Source: Gammaproteobacteria bacterium (GTDB taxonomy: Bacteria; Pseudomonadota; Gammaproteobacteria; Pseudomonadales; Pseudohongiellaceae). From it: a stretch of DNA of 39,654 bases. Under the pieces are notes generated by a model, which worked only from the letters and a program-made list of their open reading frames with translations, did not search any database and was not told the DNA's origin. A program made the translations under genes and the position numbers. The stretch is taken from contig CANGUU010000016.1 in assembly GCA_947457195.1 (NCBI GenBank), positions 1 through 39,654 on the forward strand. Reading direction: 5' to 3'. Numbering within the stretch: the first letter of the stretch is position 1; the number at the start of each line of letters is the position of its first letter. Positions 25,748 to 34,350 of this stretch are shown here, piece by piece.

Positions 25748-25753
25748 TATAAT
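25748..25753 (+). promoter_or_regulatory. Candidate -10 element of the 25801 gene
   Basis: A perfect TATAAT lies 47 bases before the first ATG of the DUF6152-like gene, in the divergent gap with emrA. No good -35 hexamer is found 16-18 bases upstream, so this is a weak call. Confidence 0.3.
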
Positions 25754-25800
25754 GGCGGCGAGGTTACGGCCGCCGTCTACCGCTGCGCTGGGGGGTCTAC

Positions 25801-26925
25801 ATGAAACTGGGTAAAACGAGGGAGATCATGATGAATCTGCAGGACACTTTGGTAACCACTGCGGTGGGCATGGCTCTCTGCGGAGCCACGGCAGTGCAGG
25901 CCCATCACTCGTTCAGCGCCGAATTCGAGGAGCGCAAGGGCGAGATACACGGAGTGGTCAAGAGTGGTCGCTTCGCCAATCCCCACCCGCGTTATCAGGT
26001 CGAGGTGACGGCAGCCGACGGCAGCAAGGAACTATGGGAGCTGCAGGGGTCGAGCGTGACGACGCTGGCCAATGGCGGCTGGACCGAGGGCTTTCTACAG
26101 CCCGGCGACGAAATCACGGTGCGCGGCTCTCTTGGCCGCGATGGTGCCCGAAAGCTTTTCATCGAAGGTGTCACCAAGGCGGATGGCAGTGCCTTTCCGC
26201 CGCGTGATCTCGTGCGCCGTGATCCCCAGCAGGTACACGCCACACCAGGCAAGAACTACGGTTATGCCAAAGTGAATGCGTCTGCGCCCTTTGACATCAG
26301 CGGTGCCTGGCGCAACAGCTACAAGTTTCGCGTGACCGTCGATGATCTCGAACCCAGGCCCACACCGTTTACTCCCGAGGGCAAGGCGCTGTTCGAAAAG
26401 ACCGTGCACCACGATGATTACTCGCTTCGCTGCGTGGCGCCGGGACTGCCACGCATCTTCGGTGCCCCCTACGACATGGAAATCATCGATGGCGGCATGC
26501 TCTACGAGTTCGTTTACATCGAGCACAACACGCCACGGCGCATCTGGATGGATGGCCGGACCCCGCCGGCAGATTATCCCGACCGTCCCATGGGCTACTC
26601 GGTTGGCCATTGGGAGGGCGAGGAGTTGGTGATCGAAACCACGCACCTGCTCGGGGGGTGGTTGGATGGCTCGGGGCTGCCGATGAAGGGAGGAGCCAAC
26701 ACACGCATCGTCGAGCGCTACACGTTTGCCGCGGACCGTCTGTCGATGGACCGGGAGATGGTGATCCACGACGACTATTACACGCAGCCCCTCGTCCGTC
26801 GGCGGGGGTCGGCCCGTGACGACTACCTGACGCTGGTCGAGCATGACAGCTGCGACCCGACCACCTACTACTCCGACCTGCTGGAGTCCGGCGAGCTGGA
26901 AGACAGGATCGACGCCTTGCTGTAG
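25801..26925 (+). CDS. Exported DUF6152-like protein
   Basis: This 374-residue secreted protein has unknown function. The signal peptide runs to about residue 34 and ends in AVQA, followed by HHSFSAEF, the start typical of DUF6152 proteins. That domain (about residues 35-130) is a small beta-barrel with VVKSGRFANPHPRYQVEV. The C-terminal region carries RIWMDGR, YPDRPMGYSVGHWEGEELVIETT, a segment common in exported proteins of environmental bacteria. The ATG at 25801 follows a G-rich site and supplies the positive charges of the signal; ATGs at 25828 and 25831 are possible alternatives after GAGGGAG. It heads a series of four exported proteins. No catalytic motif is evident. Confidence 0.8.
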   Translation: MKLGKTREIMMNLQDTLVTTAVGMALCGATAVQAHHSFSAEFEERKGEIHGVVKSGRFANPHPRYQVEVTAADGSKELWELQGSSVTTLANGGWTEGFLQPGDEITVRGSLGRDGARKLFIEGVTKADGSAFPPRDLVRRDPQQVHATPGKNYGYAKVNASAPFDISGAWRNSYKFRVTVDDLEPRPTPFTPEGKALFEKTVHHDDYSLRCVAPGLPRIFGAPYDMEIIDGGMLYEFVYIEHNTPRRIWMDGRTPPADYPDRPMGYSVGHWEGEELVIETTHLLGGWLDGSGLPMKGGANTRIVERYTFAADRLSMDREMVIHDDYYTQPLVRRRGSARDDYLTLVEHDSCDPTTYYSDLLESGELEDRIDALL

Positions 26926-27063
26926 GGGTGGGGCTGGGGCAGGTTAGGCTCCGCGTCGTTCTCGCAGGTTTGTGCAAAATCGATGGAATTGCCTGCCGCC
27001 CCCGTGGACGCCGTGTGATGCTCTCTACAATCGAGCCCATCGTTTGTCCCAGCGGAATTCCCA

Positions 27064-29361
27064 GTGACTGTCGCGCTTGCCCGACCAGCCCGCCTTGCCG
27101 GTGCCTTTCTGTCAGCCGTGTTCGCTGTGACCGGGTGGGCCTACGGGGAGTTGGCAGAAGCCGCTGATCTCAGCTTGGGCAGTGACGGCTCCAAAAGCAT
27201 CGTCATTCCCAAACTGCAGCAAGCCGCGAGCATTGATGGCGTGATGGATGAGGCTGTCTGGCGCGACGCCCTGCTGATCGAGGATTTTCACCAATACGAG
27301 CCACTGGAGTACGTAGAGCCTACCCAGAAAAGCCATGTGTGGATCTATTTCACGGAAGACGCCCTGTTCGTCGCGAGCTTCTTCGAAGAGCCCGACATGT
27401 CGAAGATCTCCGCCAACGTGCTGCGGCAGGGGCAGGGGCTAAACAGTGACGACATTTTTGCCCTGATCCTCGATCCATACCTCGATCGCCGCAGTGGCTA
27501 CCGCTTCGAGGTCAATGTCAACGGCGTGCGCTGGGAAGGCCTGTTCCAGAACGTGACTGAAATCGAGGGCAATTGGGACGGTATCTGGCAGGCCGATGCG
27601 CAGCGCACCGAAAATGGCTGGTACAGCGAGATGCGTATTCCCTTCCAGACCATTGCCTTCAACCCGGATTCCGATACCTGGGGTATCAATTTCCGGCGTG
27701 CCATTCGGCGCAATAACGAAAGTATTGGTTGGGTATCCCGCAATCGGCAGGTCAATCCGGGGGTGGCAGGCACCGCCACCGGACTCTCCGGCATGAACCA
27801 GGGGATCGGTCTCGATGTCGTTCCTTCGATGGCACTGCGCGCCAATCGTGTGTACGGACCCGCCAGCACCTCAGCACAGAATTATGAGCCGCAGATCGAC
27901 GTCTTCTACCGGCTGACCCCGCAGCTGAATGCCTCGCTCACCGTCAACACGGATTTTTCGGCGGCCGAGGTGGATGGCCGGCAGGTCAATTTGACACGCT
28001 TCAATCTGTTCTTTCCGGAGCAGCGGGATTTCTTTATTCGGGAGGCCGACATTTTCGAATTTGGCCTGATCGGCACCAGCGGCTTCAATCAGGGCGGCGG
28101 CGGGGGCAGCAGCGGCAACCCGGCGGTGCCCAACGCTGCCGCACAGAATGCCCGGCCGTTTTTCTCCCGCAGGATTGGTCTCAGTGCCCGAGGCGCGCCG
28201 GTGGGCATCAACGTGGGTGGCAAGATCAGCGGCCGCATCGGCGACTGGAACGTCGGGTCGCTGGTGATTCGGCAGGACGAAGATGTAGCTACTCGTCTCG
28301 ATAGCCGGGACATCTTCGTGGGCCGCGCCGTGCTCAACGTCCTGTCCGAATCACAGCTCGGTGTGATCACGACCTATGGAGATCCGCAGTCGAATCTCGA
28401 CAACAGCATGACGGGTGTGGATTTCCGATACCGCAATTCCAAGCTGCCGGGCGGACAGACCTTGCAGGGGGTCGCCTATTTTCAGCAGTCCGACAGCCAA
28501 TTGCTGCGTAACGACAATGCGGCCTGGGGTGTCGGCGTGGCCTATCCGGCCAGTCAGGGCTGGCGCGCTGCCTACAACTACAAGCGCGTCGAAAAGAACT
28601 TCAATCCTGCCGTGGGGTTCGTGAACCAGTCAGACATGGATGAGCATGCGTTGGATTTCGGCTACCGGCGTTTTTTTCGACCGGGTGCGCTTCTCCGCTC
28701 TACCTATGTGGGTTTCGACGGCTACCGTGCCAACTATCTCGATACGGGCACCCTCAACAACCAGAACTACGGCATTCGGCTGACCAACAACACGAATTAT
28801 GGCGATGCGATGTTCGCCCGTCTCATTCGCAACGAAGAGGTGTTGCGAGTGCCTTTCACGATCAACCGTTCCTCCGATGGGCGCCGCCGCACCGTCTTGC
28901 CCGCCGGGAACTATCAATTTGACGAAGTATTGATCGGCTTGGACATGGCCAATCAGCGCAAACTGAGTGGCCGGCTGTCGACCCGCTTCGGCGAGTACTA
29001 CGATGGTGAGCGGATGCAGCGTGGTGTGGACCTGAACTGGCGACCGACGGCCCGCTATGGTTTTGGGGCCAGCTATACGGAAAATGCAATCAAGTTGCCA
29101 TACGGCAACTTCACCGTCCGTTTGTTCACGTTGCAGACCCAACTGGCTTTTTCCAACACGCTTTCGTGGACCACCCTGTTCCAGTACGACAATGTGTCGG
29201 AAGTGCTGGGCTTCAACAGCCGCCTGCACTGGATCCCGGAGGCCGGCCGGGAGGCCTTCCTCGTGTTCAACTACGGCATGAATGACCTGGACAAGGACAA
29301 TGATTTCACGTCCACCACGGCAGACGTTTCCCTCAAATTCAATTACACGCTGCGGTTTTGA
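27064..29361 (+). CDS. Exported CBM9-like / DUF5916 outer-membrane protein
   Basis: This 765-residue protein has a Sec signal ending near AEA (about residue 35). Residues 45-240 form a family 9 carbohydrate-binding-like domain (ASIDGVMDEAVWRDA, VWIYFTEDALFVASFFEEPD, GYRFEVNVNGVRWEG, SEMRIPFQTIAF). The remaining 500 residues match DUF5916, with alternating beta strands, RFNLFFPEQRDFFIREADIFEFG and a final aromatic NYTLRF, so it is probably an outer-membrane beta-barrel. Function is unknown; uptake or binding of a glycan is only a guess from the CBM9 domain. The start appears to be GTG at 27064 with no close ATG in frame. It has a Gly/Ser-rich insert near residue 350. DUF4159 follows by 41 bases. 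Confidence 0.87.
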   Translation: MTVALARPARLAGAFLSAVFAVTGWAYGELAEAADLSLGSDGSKSIVIPKLQQAASIDGVMDEAVWRDALLIEDFHQYEPLEYVEPTQKSHVWIYFTEDALFVASFFEEPDMSKISANVLRQGQGLNSDDIFALILDPYLDRRSGYRFEVNVNGVRWEGLFQNVTEIEGNWDGIWQADAQRTENGWYSEMRIPFQTIAFNPDSDTWGINFRRAIRRNNESIGWVSRNRQVNPGVAGTATGLSGMNQGIGLDVVPSMALRANRVYGPASTSAQNYEPQIDVFYRLTPQLNASLTVNTDFSAAEVDGRQVNLTRFNLFFPEQRDFFIREADIFEFGLIGTSGFNQGGGGGSSGNPAVPNAAAQNARPFFSRRIGLSARGAPVGINVGGKISGRIGDWNVGSLVIRQDEDVATRLDSRDIFVGRAVLNVLSESQLGVITTYGDPQSNLDNSMTGVDFRYRNSKLPGGQTLQGVAYFQQSDSQLLRNDNAAWGVGVAYPASQGWRAAYNYKRVEKNFNPAVGFVNQSDMDEHALDFGYRRFFRPGALLRSTYVGFDGYRANYLDTGTLNNQNYGIRLTNNTNYGDAMFARLIRNEEVLRVPFTINRSSDGRRRTVLPAGNYQFDEVLIGLDMANQRKLSGRLSTRFGEYYDGERMQRGVDLNWRPTARYGFGASYTENAIKLPYGNFTVRLFTLQTQLAFSNTLSWTTLFQYDNVSEVLGFNSRLHWIPEAGREAFLVFNYGMNDLDKDNDFTSTTADVSLKFNYTLRF

Positions 29362-29402
29362 GTGGTTTATAGTCCCGAACTGTCCAACCAAGCGGTGAGC
29401 AC

Positions 29403-30227
29403 ATGAAGCGAGGCAATTTCACGCCGGGCAAAATGATGGTGGCGGCGCTGCTGTTGCTGTCCGGTTTCGCTCTGGCCCAGCGATTTCCCTTGCGTGATTC
29501 CGCCTCCCTGCAGGGCGATGTTCCGGCTGACGCCGATGGCGCGGAATTCAATTTTGCCCGCCTGATCTACGGTGGTGATGGCTACAGCGACCGCTATGCC
29601 GGTAGAGGGCGCAGCTGGACCACCGACATGCCTGAGGCAGAGCATTTTTTCATGGAGGGACTGCTGAGACTCACGCTGGTGGATGGGCAGTCCGTGAGCC
29701 TGTACAGCGGTGCCGGCAGCCACTTCATCAATCTCAACGAAGACAATGTCTTCGATTATCCTTTCCTCTATGCAGTGGAAGTCGGCTACTGGCGATTGAG
29801 CCCGGAGGAGGCGGCCATCCTGCGGGAGTATCTGCTCAAGGGCGGCTTTCTCATCGTGGATGATTTCCACGGTTCCCAGGAATGGGCTGGTTTCATGTCA
29901 TCGCTGCAGAAGGTCTTTCCTGATCGGCCAGTCGTGGATATCGAAGATGGTGACGAAGTGCTGCACGCCCTTTACGACCTCGACGAGAGAATCCAGATCC
30001 CGGGTCTTGCCGCGCTCTACAACGGAGTGACCTACGAACGGGACGGCGTAACCCCTACCTGGAAGGGGGTCTATGACGATCAGGGGCGGCTCATGATGGC
30101 GATCAACCACAACATGGATCTCGGTGATGCTTGGGAACATGCCGACACGCCCGACTATCCGGAAAACATGACGGCGATGGCCTACCGCTTTGCGGTCAAT
30201 TACGTGATTTATGCGATGACGCACTGA
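29403..30227 (+). CDS. Exported DUF4159 protein
   Basis: This 274-residue exported protein starts with an N-terminal signal (KMMVAALLLLSGFALAQ). DUF4159 features are visible: EFNFARLIYGGDG, WTTDMPEAEHFFMEGLLRLT, YPFLYAVEVGYWRLSPEEAAILREYLLKGGFLIVDDFHG and INHNMDLGDAWEHAD. The fold is thought to be flavodoxin- or GATase-like, but no activity has been established for the family that I know of. ATG start with GGTGAG upstream. It lies 41 bases after the DUF5916 gene and 31 bases before the dipeptidase gene, so co-transcription is likely. Confidence 0.87.
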   Translation: MKRGNFTPGKMMVAALLLLSGFALAQRFPLRDSASLQGDVPADADGAEFNFARLIYGGDGYSDRYAGRGRSWTTDMPEAEHFFMEGLLRLTLVDGQSVSLYSGAGSHFINLNEDNVFDYPFLYAVEVGYWRLSPEEAAILREYLLKGGFLIVDDFHGSQEWAGFMSSLQKVFPDRPVVDIEDGDEVLHALYDLDERIQIPGLAALYNGVTYERDGVTPTWKGVYDDQGRLMMAINHNMDLGDAWEHADTPDYPENMTAMAYRFAVNYVIYAMTH

Positions 30228-30258
30228 GGCGTTTGCCTTCAGGCGCAGGAGTTTGTCG

Positions 30259-31371
30259 ATGCAGTTTCGCTGTCTGCTGGCGCTGGCAGTCCTGTTGGCC
30301 GGTTGGTGCTGCTCTGCGTCCGCGGCAGATGATGATCTGGCGCCAGCCCGTGCTATCCACGCGCGGGTCTTTACCATCGACACCCACGATGACATCGATC
30401 TGGACTTCGCCACCAGCGCCTATATGCCGGCCGATCACGCCGAGGCCCAGGTGACGCTCGATGGTATGCAGCAGGGAGGCCTCGACGCTGGCTTCTTCAT
30501 CGTTTACGTGGGCCAGGCACCGCGTACGCCTGAGAACTATCTGAAGGCACGCGCAGATGCACTGGCCAAGTTCGATGCCATTCACCGCATGGTGGCGTTG
30601 TATCCGGAACGCATGGCGCTTGCTACGACAGCCGCCGAGGCGAGGCAAATCCACGGTCAGGGCAAGCTCGTGGCACTGATCGGCATCGAGAATGGCTTTG
30701 CGATTGGCAAAGAGCTCGCCCTGCTGGCGGATTTTCGCCGGCGCGGAGCGCGCTACATGACGCTGGTACACAACGGTCACAACGACATTGGTGATTCGGC
30801 ACAGGCTCGTCAGGAGTTTGGCGATGCAGGCCCCAGCGAACACGGTGGCCTGAGTGACTACGGGCGAGCCGTCGTAGATGAGCTCAACAGGGTTGGCATA
30901 CTGGTGGACGTTTCGCACGTTTCCAAGGCAACCATGCTGCAAGCCACCCGGCGTTCGAGGGTGCCTGTGATTGCCTCCCACTCAAGTGTTGCCGGTATCT
31001 TCAGCCACGCCCGCAACATGGATGATGAGCAGTTGGCGGCGCTCAAGGAGAATGGCGGCGTCATTCAGATCGTTGCCTTCGCCAGCTATTTGAAGCAGGG
31101 CGGAGCCGCCACCGTCGCGGATTTCGCCGACCATATCGACTATGCCGTCGGTAAAGTCGGTATTGGACATGTGGGCATCTCCTCAGACTTCGGCGGGGGC
31201 GGCGGTGTGGTGGGTTGGAACCAGGCCGCGGAAACCCTCAGCGTCACGGTGGAATTGTTGCGTCGCGGCTATTCCGAGCAGGATCTTGACGCCCTATGGG
31301 GAGGCAACGTCCTGCGCATCATGGAAAGCGCCGAGCGCTTTGCGGAAGCGGCCGGGGTTCCCCAGGACTGA
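30259..31371 (+). CDS. Exported membrane dipeptidase (peptidase M19 family)
   Basis: This 370-residue zinc dipeptidase of the renal dipeptidase family has an N-terminal signal peptide (LLALAVLLAGWCCSASA), so it should act in the periplasm or on the outer membrane. Metal-site motifs are in order: FTIDTHDDID (His and Asp), ALIGIENGFAIG (bridging Glu), LVHNGHND, VDVSHVS (His) and VIASHSS (His). HVGISSDFGGGG marks the last conserved Asp. M19 enzymes cleave dipeptides, including D-amino acid dipeptides from cell-wall turnover. The ATG at 30259 follows AGGAG by 8 bases; a TTG 6 bases upstream is less likely. Confidence 0.92.
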   Translation: MQFRCLLALAVLLAGWCCSASAADDDLAPARAIHARVFTIDTHDDIDLDFATSAYMPADHAEAQVTLDGMQQGGLDAGFFIVYVGQAPRTPENYLKARADALAKFDAIHRMVALYPERMALATTAAEARQIHGQGKLVALIGIENGFAIGKELALLADFRRRGARYMTLVHNGHNDIGDSAQARQEFGDAGPSEHGGLSDYGRAVVDELNRVGILVDVSHVSKATMLQATRRSRVPVIASHSSVAGIFSHARNMDDEQLAALKENGGVIQIVAFASYLKQGGAATVADFADHIDYAVGKVGIGHVGISSDFGGGGGVVGWNQAAETLSVTVELLRRGYSEQDLDALWGGNVLRIMESAERFAEAAGVPQD

Positions 31372-31769
31372 GCCCATTCCCGCTGCGGCCTTGACAGCTT
31401 GCTTGGCCTGCCGCTAGGCTGCCCCCCGCTTGGCGTGTGGAACGGCCGATTATCCTTCAGCCATTTTCCGTAACGACTTCTGCGGCAGGTTGCGTAGACG
31501 TTTGCGAGAGAGCCACGCACTGGCGGACAACCGCCAGCTGCAGTCAACGACCCGCGTGAATCTCCGGTACTTCGCGTATCGCATCGGATTCTTCCTCTGG
31601 CGCATCACGCCAAGGGTCACTGGTTCGACCAGAACCTGCATTTAGTTGGCCCGCAATCGCTCTGATTCGCACATCCTGGCTCACCGTGCTTCTCCGGTGC
31701 GTAGGGCTTTGTGGTTTTTTGGCCAGACCGGTGCGCTGGCCCCCGGGACCTTTTTGGAGGAATTTGCTC
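31372..31769 (+). other. ilvBH leader region, structured, no gene
   Basis: This 398-base stretch has no convincing gene. It holds a candidate promoter (31391-31420) and four perfect hairpins: CTGGCGG/CCGCCAG (31520-31537), TGGCG/CGCCA (31598-31612), CTGGT/ACCAG (31620-31632) and GGCCAG/CTGGCC (about 31723-31743). A frame rich in Ile, Leu and Val (31557-31645, GTG start, about 29 codons) could be a leader peptide, but it has no clear ribosome site. The ilvB ribosome site GGAGG follows at 31756-31760. Confidence 0.45.
31391..31420 (+). promoter_or_regulatory. Candidate ilvBH promoter
   Basis: A perfect TTGACA (31391-31396) is followed after 18 bases by TAGGCT (31415-31420), a weak -10. Transcription from here would give a leader of about 340 bases before ilvB. 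Confidence 0.4.
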
Positions 31770-33497
31770 ATGGCACTGCTCAGCGGTGGTGAAATGTTAC
31801 TCAGGGCTCTGCACGATGAAGGTGTGGAGTTCATTTTTGGCTACCCCGGCGGGGCAGCCTTGCACATCTACGATGCGATCTTCACCCAGGACAAGGTGGA
31901 GCACATCCTGGTACGCCACGAACAGGCAGCCACCCATGCCGCGGACGGTTATGCCCGTGCCACTGGCAAGCCCGGCGTAGTGCTCGTGACCTCCGGTCCC
32001 GGCGCGACCAACGCCATTACGGGCATTGCCACCGCCTACATGGATTCCATTCCGCTCATCGTCATATCGGGTAACGTACCGCGCGATTCACTCGGCACCG
32101 ACGCTTTCCAGGAAACCGACATGATCGGGGTGTCGCGGCCGATCGTTAAGCATAGCTTCATGGTCCAGAATCCCCAGGACATTCCGGCCATCGTCAAGAA
32201 AGCTTTCTTCATTGCAACGACGGGGCGTCCGGGCCCGGTCGTCATCGATATTCCCAAGGATGTCACCGACCCGGCTGTCAAGTTCGAGTATGCCTATCCC
32301 GAGTCCGTAAAGATTCGTTCTTACGTGCCTCCGGCCAAGGGCCATGGTGGCCAGATCAAGAAGGCTGTCGAGATTCTCCTGTCTGCCAAACGCCCCATCA
32401 TCTACACCGGGGGTGGTGTGATCCAGGGCGAGGGCGCAGAGCTGCTGACCACGCTCGTACGCAAGCTTGGCTATCCGGTGACAAATACCCTGATGGGCCT
32501 TGGTGCCTACCCGGCTCCTGACCCCTTGTTTCTGGGCATGCTTGGCATGCACGGCACCTACGAAGCCAACATGACCATGCACGAATCCGACGTGATACTG
32601 GCGATAGGTGCCCGTTTCGATGATCGGGTCACCAATTCCGATGTCCGGAAGTTCTGCCCGGATGCCACCATCCTACATGTCGATATCGATCCGGCGTCGA
32701 TCTCGAAGACGGTGACGGCCCATGTACCCATCGTGGGCCCCGTTGTGCCCGTCTTGCGTGAGATGCTGGAACTCGTCGAGGCGGGCAAGTCGCGCATCGA
32801 CAGTGCTGCCCTTGCAGCCTGGTGGGCGCGCATCAGTCATTGGCGTCAGCGTGATTGCCTGAAGGTGGTCCCGGGTGATGACGAGATCATCAAGCCGCAG
32901 CAGGCGGTCCAGGCCGTCTACGACGTGACCCGAGGAGAAGCCTACGTGACCTCCGACGTGGGTCAGCACCAGATGTTTGCTGCCCAGTACTACCACTTCA
33001 ACAAACCGCGGCGTTGGATCAATTCCGGCGGTCTCGGCACCATGGGCTTTGGTCTGCCAGCTGCTATGGGTGTTCAGCTTGCGTTTCCCGAAGCCACGGT
33101 GGTCTGCGTGACTGGCGAGGGCTCCATCCAGATGAACATCCAGGAACTGGCTACATGCAAGCAGTTCGCTCTGCCGGTAAAGATCGTAAATCTGAACAAT
33201 GAGGCCTTGGGAATGGTCAAGCAGTGGCAGGACATGCAGTACGGTGGTCGTCACTCCCATAGTACCTATGCAGATTCGCTGCCGGATTTCGTGAAGCTCG
33301 CCGAAGCCTACGGTCACGTCGGAATCAGGATAGAAAAAATCAGCGAACTCAAGGAAAAGTTGCAGCATGCTTTCGCGATGAAAGACCGATTGGTCTTCAT
33401 TGATATCGCCGTGGACCGTGAGGAGCATGTTTATCCGATGGCAATTCGTGGTGGTGCCATGAGTGAAATGTACCTGAGCAAAACGGAGAGGACCTGA
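31770..33497 (+). CDS. ilvB: Acetolactate synthase large subunit
   Basis: This 575-residue thiamine diphosphate enzyme condenses pyruvate, or pyruvate with 2-oxobutyrate, at the start of Val, Leu and Ile synthesis (cytoplasm). Motifs: [20 protein letters not shown], catalytic Glu in [23 protein letters not shown]-region [13 protein letters not shown], and the ThDP site [17 protein letters not shown] to [26 protein letters not shown]. The ThDP motif has GEG where GDG is the textbook form, a variant common in proteobacterial IlvI-type enzymes. The ATG follows GGAGG by 9 bases. It is followed by ilvH after 2 bases. It resembles the E. coli IlvI isozyme; the name ilvB is used generically. Confidence 0.97.
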   Translation: MALLSGGEMLLRALHDEGVEFIFGYPGGAALHIYDAIFTQDKVEHILVRHEQAATHAADGYARATGKPGVVLVTSGPGATNAITGIATAYMDSIPLIVISGNVPRDSLGTDAFQETDMIGVSRPIVKHSFMVQNPQDIPAIVKKAFFIATTGRPGPVVIDIPKDVTDPAVKFEYAYPESVKIRSYVPPAKGHGGQIKKAVEILLSAKRPIIYTGGGVIQGEGAELLTTLVRKLGYPVTNTLMGLGAYPAPDPLFLGMLGMHGTYEANMTMHESDVILAIGARFDDRVTNSDVRKFCPDATILHVDIDPASISKTVTAHVPIVGPVVPVLREMLELVEAGKSRIDSAALAAWWARISHWRQRDCLKVVPGDDEIIKPQQAVQAVYDVTRGEAYVTSDVGQHQMFAAQYYHFNKPRRWINSGGLGTMGFGLPAAMGVQLAFPEATVVCVTGEGSIQMNIQELATCKQFALPVKIVNLNNEALGMVKQWQDMQYGGRHSHSTYADSLPDFVKLAEAYGHVGIRIEKISELKEKLQHAFAMKDRLVFIDIAVDREEHVYPMAIRGGAMSEMYLSKTERT

Positions 33498-33499
33498 GC

Positions 33500-33991
33500 A
33501 TGAGACGCATCATTTCCGTCCTTATGGAGAATCAACCAGGTGCGCTGTCGCGGGTCGTGGGTCTGTTTTCCCAACGCAACTACAACATCAATTCACTAAC
33601 GGTTGCACCGACCGACGACCCGACGCTGTCGAGGCTCACGCTCACTACGGTAGGCGACGATCGCAAAATTGAGCAGATCATCAAACATCTCAACAAATTG
33701 GTGGATGTCACAAAGCTGGTGGACTTGACCGAAGGCAATCATATCGAGCGCGAGCTGATGTTGATCAAGGTGAAAGCCACGGGCGCACAGCGCGCGGAGG
33801 TCAAGCGCGTTGCCGATATCTTCCGAGGCGTCGTGGTTGACATAACTCCGACCATGTATACCATTCAGGTCACTGGAACCAGCGACAAGCTGGACGGATT
33901 CATCGGTGCATTGGCAGGCACGCCAATTCTCGAAGTGGTTCGAACCGGTGTTTCGGGTATAGCGAGAGGGGAAAAGGTACTTAGCCTCTAA
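33500..33991 (+). CDS. ilvH: Acetolactate synthase small (regulatory) subunit
   Basis: This 163-residue regulatory subunit activates the large subunit and confers valine feedback inhibition. The N-terminal ACT domain reads ISVLMENQPGALSRVVGLFSQRNYNINSLTVAPT, and the C-terminal domain has ERELMLIKV and ITPTMYTIQVTGTSDKLDGFI, both typical of IlvH/IlvN. The length equals E. coli IlvH (163 aa). The ATG lies 2 bases after the ilvB stop with GGAGAGGAC just upstream, so the pair is an operon. A structured 3' region and a strong terminator follow. Confidence 0.97.
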   Translation: MRRIISVLMENQPGALSRVVGLFSQRNYNINSLTVAPTDDPTLSRLTLTTVGDDRKIEQIIKHLNKLVDVTKLVDLTEGNHIERELMLIKVKATGAQRAEVKRVADIFRGVVVDITPTMYTIQVTGTSDKLDGFIGALAGTPILEVVRTGVSGIARGEKVLSL

Positions 33992-34012
33992 GCGTTGATC
34001 CGCCGCGGCAGT

Positions 34013-34051
34013 CAACTTCAAAGCAGTTGAGACGGCTGCTTGTAGAAGTTG
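34013..34051 (+). other. Interrupted 13-bp stem-loop after ilvH
   Basis: CAACTTC and GAAGTTG enclose AAGCAG and CTGCTT with a 9-base loop, 21 bases after the ilvH stop. There is no T-run after it. It looks like an RNA structural element rather than a terminator. Confidence 0.55.
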
Positions 34052-34087
34052 AAAGGAATCGCTCAGCTAGCAAGTCAGGTCGTTAGT

Positions 34088-34126
34088 GACGTAGTAAGCG
34101 GCGTAGGAAACGACGTAGAGAGCGGC
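34088..34126 (+). repeat. Two imperfect 15-bp direct repeats
   Basis: GACGTAGTAAGCGGC (34088-34102) and GACGTAGAGAGCGGC (34112-34126) agree at 13 of 15 bases with a 24-base period. They lie in the ilvH-ilvC gap. Purpose unknown. Confidence 0.5.
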
Positions 34127-34195
34127 AGCGGTGTTGGAAATTCTCAACGATCAATGAGTCGATTCAGCGAATAAAAGAGGCCGGTACACGACAAC

Positions 34196-34266
34196 TATAA
34201 AGACTGCTGCAGATTACCAATCTGCAATGGGACAGATAGAGCCAAGCCAAAAAGCTTGGCTTTTTT
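34196..34266 (+). ncRNA. Candidate small RNA or 3'-UTR-derived RNA
   Basis: TATAAA (34196-34201) is followed 6 bases later by a perfect hairpin TGCAGATT-ACC-AATCTGCA (34208-34226) and then the strong terminator at 34240-34266. The layout is that of a roughly 60-base RNA with its own -10, but no -35 is visible. It could instead be released from the ilvBH transcript. No match to a named RNA is claimed. Confidence 0.35.
34240..34266 (+). terminator. Rho-independent terminator of ilvBH
   Basis: AGCCAAGC, loop CAAAAA and GCTTGGCT followed by a T-run form a classical intrinsic terminator on the plus strand, about 250 bases after the ilvH stop. The loop A-run gives little function on the other strand. 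Confidence 0.9.
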
Positions 34267-34301
34267 ATTGGTGCAAGGACTGACTGATAGTCTTGATTGG
34301 A

Positions 34302-34323
34302 GCAGGTGCTGATCCGCACCTGC
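34302..34323 (-). terminator. Possible ilvC terminator hairpin
   Basis: GCAGGTGC and GCACCTGC form a perfect 8-bp stem with a 6-base loop, 28 bases beyond the ilvC stop on the minus strand. No T-run follows on either strand, so efficiency is doubtful. Confidence 0.45.
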
Positions 34324-34350
34324 CATCACATCGGAGCGGCGTCGATACCT

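Noticed and set aside
31686-31769. Extension of ilvB to a GTG at 31686, or a leader peptide in this frame
   Set aside because: The frame is continuous with ilvB and so cannot be a separate leader peptide; the strong GGAGG site and the family start support 31770.
33115-33123. GEG instead of GDG in the IlvB thiamine diphosphate motif as a possible defect
   Set aside because: The rest of the motif is intact and this Glu variant is usual among proteobacterial IlvI-type enzymes, so it is not evidence of inactivity.
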